Below the pieces are notes generated by a model. It made no database searches and was not told where the DNA came from. It saw only the letters and a list, made by a program, of their open reading frames with translations. A program made the translations under genes and the position numbers. Source: Nocardioides agariphilus (lineage in GTDB: Bacteria > Actinomycetota > Actinomycetes > Propionibacteriales > Nocardioidaceae). Taken from it: DNA of 64,000 bases. This document shows, in pieces, positions 16,361 through 25,731 of this stretch (positions within the stretch are counted from its first letter, which is position 1; each line of letters begins with the position of its first letter). Location of the stretch: contig NZ_JADKPO010000024.1 of the NCBI RefSeq assembly GCF_015352445.1, positions 1 to 64,000 on the forward strand, written 5' to 3'.

Positions 16361-17812
16361 ATGCGCGAGAACGACGAGGTCGCAGCGGCGGCCTACGACC
16401 TGGTCCTCGCAGGAGGTCAGATCGCCAATGCCGACGGGACCTTTCCCGGAACGGTGGCGATCCAGGACGGCAGGATCGCCGCAGTGTGGCATGCCGATGC
16501 CATCCCGGACCTGATCGAGGCGACCGAGGTGCTGGACTGCTCCGGCCGCTGGGTGATCCCCGGTGGGGTCGACCCGCACGTCCACGTCGGCATCACCTTC
16601 GGTGACGTCCAGACACCAGAGGACCATCTGCGCTGCTCCCGCGCCGCGCTGCTCGGTGGAACGACGACCATCGTCGACTTCGCCATCGGTCGCCCGGACC
16701 AGTCTCCGCTGGCCGCGGTCGATGAGCGGCTGGCCGGCGCTCGCGAGGGTTCCCTGGCCGACTATGCCCTGCATGGCTGCTACACCGACCGGGATGCGGA
16801 GCAACTCGACCAGATCCCCGACCTGGTGGACCGGGGAGTGCGCACGATCAAGGTGTACACGACCTATCGCGAGCAGATGATGGCCAGCGACGGACTGGTC
16901 CGAAGCATCATGGAACGCCTCATGGGCTTCGACGGAATGACCTACGTCCATGCCGAGGACAACTCTACGATCGAGACGCTCATGGCGCAGCTGGCCGGTC
17001 AGGGCCCGATCCCCTACGACAAGATCCGGGTCGCCAGGCCCGAGGCAGCAGAGGTCAGGGCGGTCCGCCACGTTCTCGAGATCGCCGCCGACGTGGGAGC
17101 GCCTGTCTACTTCGTGCACCAGTCGACTCCGGTGGCGAGCCAGCTGACGAGGATGGCGCGTGCTCGTGGACAGCTCGCCTACTCGGAGGTGTGTCCGCAC
17201 TACGTCACCCTCGATGAGTCCGTCTACGACGCGCATGCGGGGGAGTGCTACACGTGCTGCCCGCCCCTTCGCAACAAGGCGACCGTGGAATCCCTGATGC
17301 GGGCTGTGGCAGCCGGCCACGTCGACACGATCGGAAGCGACCACTGCGCCTTCGGCGCGGCGATCAAGCTCGAGCGCAAGCACGACCTCACCCGGATGCC
17401 CTTCGGCATGCCTGGTGTCCAGACGCGGGTGCCCTTGATGCTGTCGGAGCTCGTGTGCAAGAGAGACGTATCGATGTCGACCGTGGTCTCCTTGCTCAGC
17501 ACCAACCCTGCTCGTCTCTGCGGGCTCTACCCCCGCAAGGGTGTCATCGCTGCCGGTGCCGATGCCGACCTCCTGGTCTGGAGTCCGGAAGGTGAGTCGA
17601 CCCTGACCGCGGCCGGGCTTGCGCACGACAGCGACTACACCCCCTTCGAAGGGTGGCGCGTGCAGGGCTCTCTCTCGACGGTGATCCGTCGTGGCACCGT
17701 CATGTGCCGCGACGGGGCTCTGGTGGATGACTCCCCAGGACAGCTCCTGGCCTCGGGCCCGATCTCGCACACTGGCCCCGTCGCTCTCCCAGGAAGGCAG
17801 CTCTCTGCGTGA
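16361..17812 (+). CDS. Dihydropyrimidinase / D-hydantoinase-type cyclic amidohydrolase
   Basis: Opens cyclic amide or imide rings (hydantoins, dihydropyrimidines) with a binuclear metal centre. All ligands can be seen: H73 and H75 (DPHVHVG), the carboxylated lysine K164 (TIKVYTTY), H197 (YVHAED), H253 (FVHQS) and D327 (GSDHCAF). It is 483 aa, the family's normal length. It starts two bases after the SDR stop and overlaps the next gene by four bases. It is the clearest hint that the region 1 substrate is a cyclic amide or imide; whether it is a classical hydantoin cannot be told. Confidence 0.9.
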   Translation: MRENDEVAAAAYDLVLAGGQIANADGTFPGTVAIQDGRIAAVWHADAIPDLIEATEVLDCSGRWVIPGGVDPHVHVGITFGDVQTPEDHLRCSRAALLGGTTTIVDFAIGRPDQSPLAAVDERLAGAREGSLADYALHGCYTDRDAEQLDQIPDLVDRGVRTIKVYTTYREQMMASDGLVRSIMERLMGFDGMTYVHAEDNSTIETLMAQLAGQGPIPYDKIRVARPEAAEVRAVRHVLEIAADVGAPVYFVHQSTPVASQLTRMARARGQLAYSEVCPHYVTLDESVYDAHAGECYTCCPPLRNKATVESLMRAVAAGHVDTIGSDHCAFGAAIKLERKHDLTRMPFGMPGVQTRVPLMLSELVCKRDVSMSTVVSLLSTNPARLCGLYPRKGVIAAGADADLLVWSPEGESTLTAAGLAHDSDYTPFEGWRVQGSLSTVIRRGTVMCRDGALVDDSPGQLLASGPISHTGPVALPGRQLSA

Positions 17813-18666
17813 CCAACGTCGTCATCGCCGGGATCACCCCGGCGAGCATGCACCTGCTCCGCTTCGCACTCTCGCAGCCGACCATCGAGGTCGTCGGGAT
17901 CGTCACCCGGCAGCCGGGCGACGAGCTGACCTACGGCTTCGTCAACGACTCGGCGGCTAGCCAATTCCGCGGCACGGCCGCGATCGAGGACGAGAAGCTG
18001 GTGCTGGCCGGCCGTCATGGTCGTGGGGGCCTTCGGCACGACCTCATTCCTGTCTACGCCGAGCTCGCAGAGGCGCTCGCCGCGGCGCGCTCCGTGGACT
18101 GCGTCGTGCTCGCCGGGGCCTGGGAGGAGACCGGAGATCTCGACGTGCCGAAGGTGGTCCGCCTCGGCTCCATCGCAGATCCGGTCGTCGATGCGGTGGC
18201 CCGGGTCGCAGACGCGCTCGGCCGGATCGGCCCGGTGGCCCACACCTTCACCGCGACCATCGGCGAGGCCAACGAAGGGGCGACCCAACGAGAGCAGCTC
18301 GTCGCGGCACGCGGTGTTCGCGCGGGTGACGCCGTACGTCCCGGGCAGCTGGCCGGCGGGCTGTCGCTCGATGTCATCGGCGCCGTCCCGGGTCGCGCCC
18401 TCGTGACATCGGTCTTCCTGGTGCTCGGCGCGCAGACCGACGAGGAGTCGGTACTTCGCCGGCTGCGCGCGGCCGGGCGCGGCGCTCTGGCCGACTGCGT
18501 GCGCCAGGATCCTGGGCCCATGGGGTCTGCGGACGTCGTCGGGTCACCGGTCGCCGTGCTCGACCTGAGCACGTTGCGGGTCGACGATGCCCGCATCGCG
18601 TTCGCTCTCTTCGTCGACCCCCTGGCTGCACGCACGCGCCTGGCTTGCGCTGCAGTGACAGGCTGA
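17809..18666 (+). CDS. GAPDH-like protein without the catalytic cysteine
   Basis: The fold follows glyceraldehyde-3-phosphate dehydrogenase: an N-terminal VVIAGITPASMHLLRFAL Rossmann start, IEVVGIV, a segment matching the 'YDSVHGRF' region (VNDSAASQFRG), and a C-terminal half with GPVAHTFTAT. At the active site, where GAPDH has ASCTTN, this protein has GSIADP (120-125), so the nucleophilic cysteine is isoleucine. At 285 aa it is shorter than GAPDH (about 335). It is translationally coupled to the hydantoinase by GTGA overlap. It may be a reductase, a binding protein or a regulator. Assignment rests on my alignment by eye. Confidence 0.55.
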   Translation: MTNVVIAGITPASMHLLRFALSQPTIEVVGIVTRQPGDELTYGFVNDSAASQFRGTAAIEDEKLVLAGRHGRGGLRHDLIPVYAELAEALAAARSVDCVVLAGAWEETGDLDVPKVVRLGSIADPVVDAVARVADALGRIGPVAHTFTATIGEANEGATQREQLVAARGVRAGDAVRPGQLAGGLSLDVIGAVPGRALVTSVFLVLGAQTDEESVLRRLRAAGRGALADCVRQDPGPMGSADVVGSPVAVLDLSTLRVDDARIAFALFVDPLAARTRLACAAVTG

Positions 18667-18733
18667 CGTCTCGATGTCCTGGTAGCGCAGACCCGCGACC
18701 CGCCCCGGAAAGCACTCGGGCACAGCGCCTGCG

Positions 18734-18759
18734 GGGCCAGGAGTCTCTAGCCCTGGCCC
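18734..18759. terminator. Hairpin between convergent operons
   Basis: Eight-base arms GGGCCAGG (18734-18741) and CCTGGCCC (18752-18759) around a ten-base loop. It lies between the convergent genes ending at 18666 and 18747 and could terminate both. No T-tract is present. Confidence 0.4.
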
Positions 18760-19682
18760 TTGAGCACGCTTCCGAGACGCCATTGGGCCGGAAGGATCGG
18801 CCGGTGGGTGAGGAGGAGAGTGGAGATGCGCGCGACGTCGAAGTCGGTGCGAAGTCTTCCAGCGAGATTCGCCAGCGCCAGCGGGGAGCTGACCGTGACC
18901 TCGGCCGTCGCTTCATACGTGCCGAGTGTCCGAGCAAGGACCTTGATCTCAGGCTCGTCGGCGATGGCCTTCAAGGTGGCCCCCGCGTCACGTCCGAGCT
19001 CGAGACAGAACAGACCGATGGTCAGCCGCTCGACCGACGGCTCGACCACCGCCGAGGCCTGGATGGCGCCGGATTCGAACAGTCGGATCGTACGCCGCCG
19101 CACCTGTGAGTAGGGATGTTCCACCCGCTCGGCGAGGTCGCGATAGGAGGTCCGTGGGTCATCGACCAGATTCCGCAGGAGCAGGACGTCGAGGTCGTCG
19201 AGGTCGATGGCGATGCCTCCCGCCGGTCGCGGACGTGCTCCTGAGCCCTCCCACTTGTAGATCTCGACGTTGCGCAGCACCTCGGCCCGAGCGATGCCAC
19301 TCGTCTCGGAGACAATCCGCTGGATCCGCGAGCTGAGATCGTCATCATCGGTAGCAGCGACCTCACAGATGACGTTGAACTCTCCGAGCGCCGTCGCTAG
19401 GTACGTGACGGCGTGGCTCTCTCGGAGCCGCGATGCGAAGGCGGTCGAGTCGCCTCGATACTCCAGCGCCAGGGTGGCCAGCACGTGGTACCCCAGCAGT
19501 GAGGGATCGATGATGCCCAGGACTCGGAGCATCCCTTCGTCGACCAGGCGATTCAGTCGCGCTCTCACGGCGTCAGGTGACATGCCGACGCCGCGACCGA
19601 TCTCGACGAACGACAGACGACCGTCTCCTCGGAGCAGTTGGACGATCTCTCGATCGCTGTCGTCCATGCGAGGAACGTTCAC
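18747..19682 (-). CDS. Tandem Lrp/AsnC-type transcriptional regulator
   Basis: Two complete Lrp/AsnC units in one 311-aa chain: winged helix (MDDSDREIVQLLRGDGRLSF) plus RAM-like domain, then a second winged helix (DLDDLDVLLLRNLVDDPRTS) plus second domain. Ordinary Lrp proteins are about 150 aa with one unit. GTG at 19682 is chosen because AGAAGGG lies five bases upstream; ATG at 19667 is the next candidate. It is 34 bases from the end of the Pot-type ABC operon on the same strand. Such proteins usually sense amino acids or related metabolites. Confidence 0.85.
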   Translation of the reverse strand: MNVPRMDDSDREIVQLLRGDGRLSFVEIGRGVGMSPDAVRARLNRLVDEGMLRVLGIIDPSLLGYHVLATLALEYRGDSTAFASRLRESHAVTYLATALGEFNVICEVAATDDDDLSSRIQRIVSETSGIARAEVLRNVEIYKWEGSGARPRPAGGIAIDLDDLDVLLLRNLVDDPRTSYRDLAERVEHPYSQVRRRTIRLFESGAIQASAVVEPSVERLTIGLFCLELGRDAGATLKAIADEPEIKVLARTLGTYEATAEVTVSSPLALANLAGRLRTDFDVARISTLLLTHRPILPAQWRLGSVLKGQG

Positions 19683-19716
19683 GAATCCCTTCTGCCTCTC
19701 ATCCGAGACGTCGATG

Positions 19717-20874
19717 CTACCGATCCCCCTCCTGTGGCGACGTACGTGCCGAAGTGACGACGCCGAGCGAGGGGTCCCACTGCACGGCCACCTCGTCGCC
19801 TTGCACACCGGGAATCTCAGCATCGATCGTGTAGCGCACGGACAGGGTCTCTCCCTGCTGCGAATGCAGCACGATCTTGCGAGAGTCGCCGGTGAACAGC
19901 ACGGCCGCGATCCGTGCGCGGACCCAGGACCTTCCCCGTTGCGTCCTGGCATCTTCGAGCGGCACCAGTCGCGCGCTCCAGGAGCGCACGACGACGACCA
20001 CGTCCTGACCAGGAACCAACCCAGCACTGCGGACGTGCTGGTCGGTGAGCAGGACAAGATCATCTCCACGGCGAAGGCGGTGGCCCTCACGCCCGAGCTC
20101 CACCACGCCGTGCAGGACGTTGGACTCGCCGAGAAAGTCCGCTACCTCGACCGACCCGGGCGCGCGGAACAAGTCCTCAGGAGGACCGTACTGCAGCAGC
20201 TTGCCGTGCGAGAGCACGGCGATCTTGTCGCTGATAGTGAAGGCTTCCTCCTGGTCGTGCGTCACGTTCACGACCGTGAGGCCGAACTCCCTGGCGATGC
20301 GCACGATCTCGACCTGGAGCGACTCGCGGAGCCTGCGGTCGAGGGCGCCGAGCGGCTCGTCCATCAGCACGAGTCGGGGTCGGTTAACGATGGCGCGAGC
20401 CAGGGCGATTCGTTGTTGCTGACCCCCGGACAGCTGACTGGGCATCCGCTCCTCGACTCCCGGCAGCCGGACGGCGTCGAGGGCCTCCGCGACGATGGAT
20501 GGTCGAGCGGCCCGGCGCACCTTGGCGCGGGCGAGCGGGTAGGCGATGTTGTCCCTGACGTTCAAGTGCGGGAACAGCGCATAGTTCTGGAAGACCATCC
20601 CGATGTTGCGCCGATGCACGGGAAGAGCGGTCACGTCCGACCCGCCGACCAGGATGGACCCTCTCCGGGCCGGGACGAAGCCCGCGATCATCCTGAGCAG
20701 CGTGGTCTTCCCTGATCCGGAAGGGCCGAGCAGCGTGACGATCTCGCCGGCGTCGGCGCTGAAGGTGATGTCGTCGACCACCAGCGTCGGACCGTAGGAA
20801 TGCGAGGCGTGACGGATCTCGATGTCCGCACCCGCGCGGCCCTTCACGAAGGTCTCCTCCTGAGACTGCGTCAC
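19717..20874 (-). CDS. Pot-type ABC transporter ATP-binding protein
   Basis: ATPase of a spermidine/putrescine-family (or Fe3+/phosphonate-type) importer: Walker A GPSGSGKTT (50-58), signature LSGGQQQR, Walker B LVLMDE, and a C-terminal TOBE domain (about 280-385). GTG start preceded by GGGGGAG at six bases; it overlaps the permease stop by four bases. The order on the minus strand is binding protein, permease, permease, ATPase. The transported compound is unknown; this family also imports organic acids and aromatic compounds. Confidence 0.9.
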   Translation of the reverse strand: MTQSQEETFVKGRAGADIEIRHASHSYGPTLVVDDITFSADAGEIVTLLGPSGSGKTTLLRMIAGFVPARRGSILVGGSDVTALPVHRRNIGMVFQNYALFPHLNVRDNIAYPLARAKVRRAARPSIVAEALDAVRLPGVEERMPSQLSGGQQQRIALARAIVNRPRLVLMDEPLGALDRRLRESLQVEIVRIAREFGLTVVNVTHDQEEAFTISDKIAVLSHGKLLQYGPPEDLFRAPGSVEVADFLGESNVLHGVVELGREGHRLRRGDDLVLLTDQHVRSAGLVPGQDVVVVVRSWSARLVPLEDARTQRGRSWVRARIAAVLFTGDSRKIVLHSQQGETLSVRYTIDAEIPGVQGDEVAVQWDPSLGVVTSARTSPQEGDR

Positions 20875-21656
20875 GTGCTTCTCCCCCTTTGACGACGAGA
20901 CAAGAGTCCAGCGATGACCAGCAGCACGATCGTGAGCAGCGTGATCACTGTTGCGGCGGCCGACGTCGAGGGCTCCAGACCCTCGCGCAGCTGGCTGAGG
21001 AACAAGATGGGCAGGGTTCGCAGGGTCGGGGTGGCCAACAAGGTGGCGACCACGACCTCGTCCCACGAGGTCACGAAGGCGAACAGTCCTCCAGCGACGG
21101 CCGACGGAAGGACGAGAGGAACCGTCACGGTGGCGATCACCGTCAGCTTCCCCGCCCCACAGATGCTCGCCGCCTCCTCGACCCGCGGATCAACCGCAGT
21201 GAGTGCGGCGAGCACGTTCAAGAAGCAGAACGGGACGCCGAGCATGGCGTGTGCCAGGGCGAGGCTTGTGATGTGGTTGTAGAGCGACGTGTGCACGTAG
21301 GCCATGTAGAAGCCGATGCCAGCCACCACGAGCGGAACGATCATCGGCGTCATCGCCAAGGTCGCCACCAACGAGCGTGGCACCAGACGGCCCCGCGCTG
21401 CCATGAAGGCCAGCAAGGTACCGATCACCATGGCGATGACGGCCGCCAGGATGCCGGTCGTGAAGCTGGTGACGAACGCGTCCCGCCAGGCCCTGTCGCC
21501 GAAGATCTCCTCGTACCACCGCATCGAGAAGCCCTTGGGCGGGAACGTGATGATGACGCCGGACGTGAAGGACGTCGCGGCGATGACGATCGTCGGAGCG
21601 GCGAGCAGCAGCGCGACGACGACAGCAATCGTCCGGGAGAAGAGGCCGGCGTTCAC
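20871..21656 (-). CDS. Pot-type ABC transporter permease II
   Basis: PotC-like inner-membrane subunit, 261 aa, with six membrane spans and the EAA loop (EEAASICGAGKL). GTG start overlaps the stop of permease I. It forms the channel with that subunit. Confidence 0.88.
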   Translation of the reverse strand: MNAGLFSRTIAVVVALLLAAPTIVIAATSFTSGVIITFPPKGFSMRWYEEIFGDRAWRDAFVTSFTTGILAAVIAMVIGTLLAFMAARGRLVPRSLVATLAMTPMIVPLVVAGIGFYMAYVHTSLYNHITSLALAHAMLGVPFCFLNVLAALTAVDPRVEEAASICGAGKLTVIATVTVPLVLPSAVAGGLFAFVTSWDEVVVATLLATPTLRTLPILFLSQLREGLEPSTSAAATVITLLTIVLLVIAGLLSRRQRGRST

Positions 21657-22558
21657 TCGGACATCGACCCCATCTTCAGGATGTCGGACAGTCTCATGAA
21701 GCGGGCTGTCGCCGCGAGGACCAGGCCCACGAGGAGGAGCAGGATGACGGCCATCGCACAGGCAAGGCCGGGGCGCACGAAGGCGTGCACCGCCTCGGCG
21801 ATCGACTGACCGACCATCCGCTCGGACGGGCCGCCGAGCACCTGTGGAGTGATGTAGAAGCCCAGGGCCAACACGAAGACCAGGACACAGCCGGCTGCCA
21901 CCCCGGGCATGGACAACGGCAGCACCACGGTTCGAAACATCGTCGAGCGGCGAGCTCCCATGCCCATGGCTGCCTGTTCCAGCTCCGGTGGTATCGCGCG
22001 GATGAGGGCGTAGACCGCGAGGATCAGGAAGGGTGCGAGCATCTGCGTCATTCCCACCAATGCGGCGAACTCGTTGCGGATGATCGGCAACGGGGTGTCG
22101 ATCAACCCGAGTCTCTTCAGCTCGGTGTTGATGACGCCCGTGTTCTGGAGGAGCACCTGCCACGCGAAGGTCCGGATCAGCAAGCTCGTCCAGAACGACA
22201 CCATCAGCGCGACCAACAGGAACGAGCGCATCCATCTGCCTGATCGCGCCATGACATAGGCGTAGGGATAGCCGAGCAGGAGCGCTGCGAGAGTGGCCGC
22301 GACGGCGATCTCGATCGTCTTGAACAGAGACTTCCGGAACACCGGATCGCCCATCACGTCGGTGTAGTTGACCAACCCCGGGTCGGTCGCGCTCTTGTAG
22401 ACGACCATGAACAGCGGTACGCCGAACGCGACCAGCACGACGAGCATCGCCGGGGTGCCGAGGAGCGTCCAGAAGTCGATGCCTGGCCGACCGGCTCGCC
22501 TTATGCCGACTGCTGCCAGGTCGGTCACCTCGGCCACGCCCGAATCCCGCCCACTCAT
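21653..22558 (-). CDS. Pot-type ABC transporter permease I
   Basis: PotB-like subunit, 301 aa, with six spans and the EAA loop (EQAAMGMGARRSTM). ATG at 22558 follows AAGGAG at about eleven bases. It lies downstream of the binding protein gene, with a strong hairpin in between (22619-22647), which usually keeps receptor mRNA more abundant than permease mRNA. Confidence 0.88.
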   Translation of the reverse strand: MSGRDSGVAEVTDLAAVGIRRAGRPGIDFWTLLGTPAMLVVLVAFGVPLFMVVYKSATDPGLVNYTDVMGDPVFRKSLFKTIEIAVAATLAALLLGYPYAYVMARSGRWMRSFLLVALMVSFWTSLLIRTFAWQVLLQNTGVINTELKRLGLIDTPLPIIRNEFAALVGMTQMLAPFLILAVYALIRAIPPELEQAAMGMGARRSTMFRTVVLPLSMPGVAAGCVLVFVLALGFYITPQVLGGPSERMVGQSIAEAVHAFVRPGLACAMAVILLLLVGLVLAATARFMRLSDILKMGSMSE

Positions 22559-22618
22559 CCCCAGCTCACTCCTTCTGTTGACGTCGGTCCCCGGACGCCC
22601 CGGACCTCCCGGGCGCCA

Positions 22619-22647
22619 CACCCGCCCGCAGCATTCGCGGGCGGGTG
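22619..22647 (-). terminator. Intercistronic hairpin after the binding-protein gene
   Basis: Perfect 11-bp arms (22619-22629 and 22637-22647) with a seven-base loop, lying between the receptor and permease genes. It probably stabilises the receptor message or partly terminates transcription. There is no T-tract. Confidence 0.55.
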
Positions 22648-22705
22648 GGCGCAGCGGCGTCAGTGATGACGTCGCCCGTCCGTGGGTCAACGATGTCGCC
22701 GGGCC

Positions 22706-23761
22706 TCAGGACGCCCAGGCATTCCACTTCTGCGTGACGGACTCGAGATTGTCGTTCCACCACTTGTCGTCCACGATCACCGGAGCGTCCGCGCCCGGCA
22801 TCACATTGCTCGTCGGCATCTTCGCTGCGAGGTCCGGGCTCAGCTCCGTCTTCGGGTTGGCGGGGCCATAGGCCTGAAGCTTGGCGAAGTCGCCGTTGTG
22901 CTCGGCCGAGGTGATGTAGGCGATCAGCTTCATGGCCTCGTCCTGGTTCGGCGCTCCCTTGGGGACCATCAGGTAGTCGGCGTAGATGACCTGACCTGAC
23001 CAGATGAAGTCGATCGGCTGGCCTTCATCCATGGCGGTGAGGTCACGGCCTTGGTAGCAGTTGCCCATGACCGCTTCACCAGATCCGACGAGCTGTGTGC
23101 ACTGGCCGAAGTCGCTGTAGAACACGATGTCGTCCTTGATGCTGTCCAGCTTCTTCAACGCCCTGTCGACGTCGAGCGGGTAGAGATCTGCCGGGTCGAC
23201 GCCGTCTTGGATCAGCGCGGTGTCCAACAACCCCTGGAGAGCACCTGGCACACCGTTGTAGACAGCCCGCTTGCCCGGGAACTTCTTGGTGTCGAAGAAG
23301 TCCGCCCAGCTGGTCGGGGCCTGGGTGAGCGCGTCCGTGTTGTAGGTCAGCACCACTGAGAACGTGAACATCGGGACCCCATACTTGTAGAGCGGTATAG
23401 GGCCGCCGTCGAAGTCACCGCAGGCCACGATGTCGCAGTCCATCGGCGTGAGACTGTCGTTCTCGTCCAACCCGAAGTCCGAGCCAGCCTCGAAGACGTC
23501 CCAGATGACGTTCTTGGCGTCGACCATTTGCTTGACCTTGCCGTAGTCGACGGGCGAGTCCTGGGTGACGGCCACGCCGGATTCCTTGGCGTACGGCTGC
23601 AACCAGGCCTTGTCGATGTTCTCCTGAGTCGTGCCACCCCAGCCGGCGAAGGTGAGCTTTCCTTCACCTCCGGCCGCTGAGTCATCGTCGCCACCACAGG
23701 CGACAAGTCCCAGGCACAGCAAGAGCGCGGTCATGGCCACGCTGAGCTTCTTCACCATCAT
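22706..23761 (-). CDS. Pot-type substrate-binding lipoprotein
   Basis: PotD-like extracytoplasmic receptor, 351 aa. Signal segment and lipobox LVAC with lipidated Cys22, then an Asp-rich linker and the two-lobed family 1 fold (LTFAGWGGTTQENI). GGAAGGA lies upstream of the ATG at 23761. First gene of the four-gene transporter on the minus strand; the hairpin at 23835-23862 separates it from the SDR operon upstream. Confidence 0.9.
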   Translation of the reverse strand: MMVKKLSVAMTALLLCLGLVACGGDDDSAAGGEGKLTFAGWGGTTQENIDKAWLQPYAKESGVAVTQDSPVDYGKVKQMVDAKNVIWDVFEAGSDFGLDENDSLTPMDCDIVACGDFDGGPIPLYKYGVPMFTFSVVLTYNTDALTQAPTSWADFFDTKKFPGKRAVYNGVPGALQGLLDTALIQDGVDPADLYPLDVDRALKKLDSIKDDIVFYSDFGQCTQLVGSGEAVMGNCYQGRDLTAMDEGQPIDFIWSGQVIYADYLMVPKGAPNQDEAMKLIAYITSAEHNGDFAKLQAYGPANPKTELSPDLAAKMPTSNVMPGADAPVIVDDKWWNDNLESVTQKWNAWAS

Positions 23762-23834
23762 GTAAGTTGATCCTTCCAAGTCTGTTGACTCGATTCCGTC
23801 CTGTCAGAAAGACGAGGTCTGCGGTGACGCAGAG

Positions 23835-23862
23835 AGACGGGACCTTGTCCGAGGTCCCGTCT
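23835..23862 (-). terminator. Strong hairpin between the SDR operon and the Pot operon
   Basis: Perfect 11-bp arms (23835-23845, 23852-23862) with a six-base loop, 114 bases beyond the SDR stop. It probably ends the 29108-23976 operon. It is symmetrical and lacks a T-tract. Confidence 0.55.
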
Positions 23863-23975
23863 CCACGCAGTAAGACGAGATCCGATGCTGAGTTTCGAAC
23901 GTCTCGTCGCGGCCTGCCGGGGAGCTATCGGTTTCCCCTTCACATCACCGCCTCGTCCTGCTCGAGAATCATGAT

Positions 23976-24800
23976 CTAGCGCGCCGTGAACCCGGCGTCG
24001 ACCTTGAGCACGTCACCGGTGACATATCGCGCGCCGGGGGAGGTGATCCACAAGACTGCCTCCGTGACGTCCTCAGGCTCGAGGAGCTCGACGTCGAGCA
24101 GGTTGGACATGTTGGTCCCGCCGGCCACCTGGTACTCGACGCACTTCGCCATCGCGGGGTTCGTCGCCATCAGGGTGCGGGCCGCCGTCGGAGAGACCAT
24201 GTTGGCGCGGATCCCGTGCGGCGCCAGCTCCACCGCCAGCGTCCGCATCAGCCCGACAACACCATGCTTGGCCGCCACGTAGTGACCCGTTGCCGCGATC
24301 CCCTTGTGGGCGGAGACCGACCCGATGAACACCAGGTTCGCGCCCGCGCGACCCAGCATGTGCGGGATGGCCGCACGGGCCACCGCCCAGGAGCCCAGGA
24401 GGATGGTGTCACTGCACTCGCGCCACTCTTGGGGTGACAGCTCCCATGTCGTACGCGCGAACGAGAAGACCCCCGCATTCGCGATCGTCACGTCGATTCC
24501 GCCGAGACGACTGGCTGCGTGGTCGATGGCCACCCGGACGGCTTCGGGGTCGCGCACATCGGCCGCGTAGGCCAGCACCTCGGTCCCGCCGGCCTCCGAG
24601 ACGGTGACGCGAGCCGCCTCGAGCTCCTCCTCCGTCGAGACCGGATAGGGCACCGTGGCCAGGGGCGCCGGCGCGTCCAGGAGCACGACATCCGCGCCTC
24701 GGCGGGCGAATGCCAAGGCGTGGCTGAGACCTTGACCGCGGGCGCCTCCTGAGACCAGGACGGCTTTCCCCGACCAGTCTGCCTGTTCGGTCAGTACCAC
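23976..24800 (-). CDS. SDR oxidoreductase, mycofactocin-coupled type (module 2, second)
   Basis: 274-aa SDR with GGARGQGLSHA, NAG and YVAAK motifs and the subfamily insertion (APAPLATVPYPVSTEEEL). GTG start, overlapping the upstream SDR by ten bases. It is the last gene of the minus-strand module and the counterpart of the SDR at 15468. The catalytic serine, in a GSVSAHKG context, is kept. Confidence 0.87.
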   Translation of the reverse strand: MVLTEQADWSGKAVLVSGGARGQGLSHALAFARRGADVVLLDAPAPLATVPYPVSTEEELEAARVTVSEAGGTEVLAYAADVRDPEAVRVAIDHAASRLGGIDVTIANAGVFSFARTTWELSPQEWRECSDTILLGSWAVARAAIPHMLGRAGANLVFIGSVSAHKGIAATGHYVAAKHGVVGLMRTLAVELAPHGIRANMVSPTAARTLMATNPAMAKCVEYQVAGGTNMSNLLDVELLEPEDVTEAVLWITSPGARYVTGDVLKVDAGFTAR

Positions 24801-25672
24801 GGGCCCAGCGGCTCGTCGGCCTTGTCCACGACATCGTGGTTGAATCCGGCCAGTTGGAGGTGACCGGCATCGACCGGAAGCTCCACCCCAGTGATGTAGC
24901 GAGCGTCGTCGGAGGCCAGGAAGCAGATGGCGTCGGCGATCGAGCTGGGCGGAAGACCTGGCCTACCGGGGAGCAGGTGCCAGTGCTTCGTCGCCTCGAT
25001 GTAGTCCTCCGTCGTGGCGTCGTCGCGGCCGAAGATCCACTTCCGGGTCTCCGGGTTCTCGCCCATCGCTGAGTGCACGACGCTGGGCAGCACCGAGTTG
25101 CAGCGCACGCCATAGGGCGCGAGCTCGTAGGCGATGCTCTTCATCAAACCGAGCACACCGTGCTTGGAGGCCGCGTAGTGGGCCAGGTCCTTGCCGGACT
25201 CGTGTCCCATCACCGACGAGGTGATGATGATCGACCCCGACCGCTGTTCGATCATCTGGGGCGCGACGGCCTTGGCGCCATGCCAGACGCCGGTCAGGTT
25301 GATGTCGATGACCGTGCTCCAGTGCTCCTCGGTCAGCTTCCAGAAGGGAAGGAAGCTGTGCACCCCGGCACTGGCGCAGAAGACGTCGATCGAGCCGAAC
25401 CTGTCGACGGTGTCGGCGACGACGCGATCCATGTCGGCCTGCGAGCGGACGTCGCCGGTCATCGTCAGGCAACTTCCCCCCGCTTCCTCGACGAGACGCT
25501 TGGTCTCACCGAGGTCGTCCTCCGTGCCGAGCGGGTAGGGCACCGTGGACACATCCTTGGCCACGTCCACGACGGCGATGTTGGCACCTTCGCCGGCCGC
25601 TCGCAGTGCGATCGCACGGCCCTGACCGCGTGCTCCGCCGGTGATGAGGAAGGTCTTCCCTCCGAAACGCAT
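24791..25672 (-). CDS. SDR oxidoreductase, mycofactocin-coupled type (module 2, first)
   Basis: 293-aa SDR with GGARGQGRAIA, YAASK and the insertion DVSTVPYPLGTEDDL. Its central and C-terminal parts (ETRKWIFGRDDATTEDYIEA) closely match the plus-strand SDR at 14539 (TNLKWIFGRDDATEADYLAA). It is therefore that gene's paralogue, in the same place after E1-beta. GGAGG lies five bases before the ATG. Confidence 0.9.
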   Translation of the reverse strand: MRFGGKTFLITGGARGQGRAIALRAAGEGANIAVVDVAKDVSTVPYPLGTEDDLGETKRLVEEAGGSCLTMTGDVRSQADMDRVVADTVDRFGSIDVFCASAGVHSFLPFWKLTEEHWSTVIDINLTGVWHGAKAVAPQMIEQRSGSIIITSSVMGHESGKDLAHYAASKHGVLGLMKSIAYELAPYGVRCNSVLPSVVHSAMGENPETRKWIFGRDDATTEDYIEATKHWHLLPGRPGLPPSSIADAICFLASDDARYITGVELPVDAGHLQLAGFNHDVVDKADEPLGPWY

Positions 25673-25731
25673 AACGTCCTCCAGATGTGATGTGTGGGTT
25701 CCGGCCCTGGGCCGGGACGATGGGTGTCGAA

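Noticed and set aside
19717-23761. Polyamine-specific transporter
   Set aside because: The family match to PotABCD does not fix the ligand; the context gives no polyamine genes.
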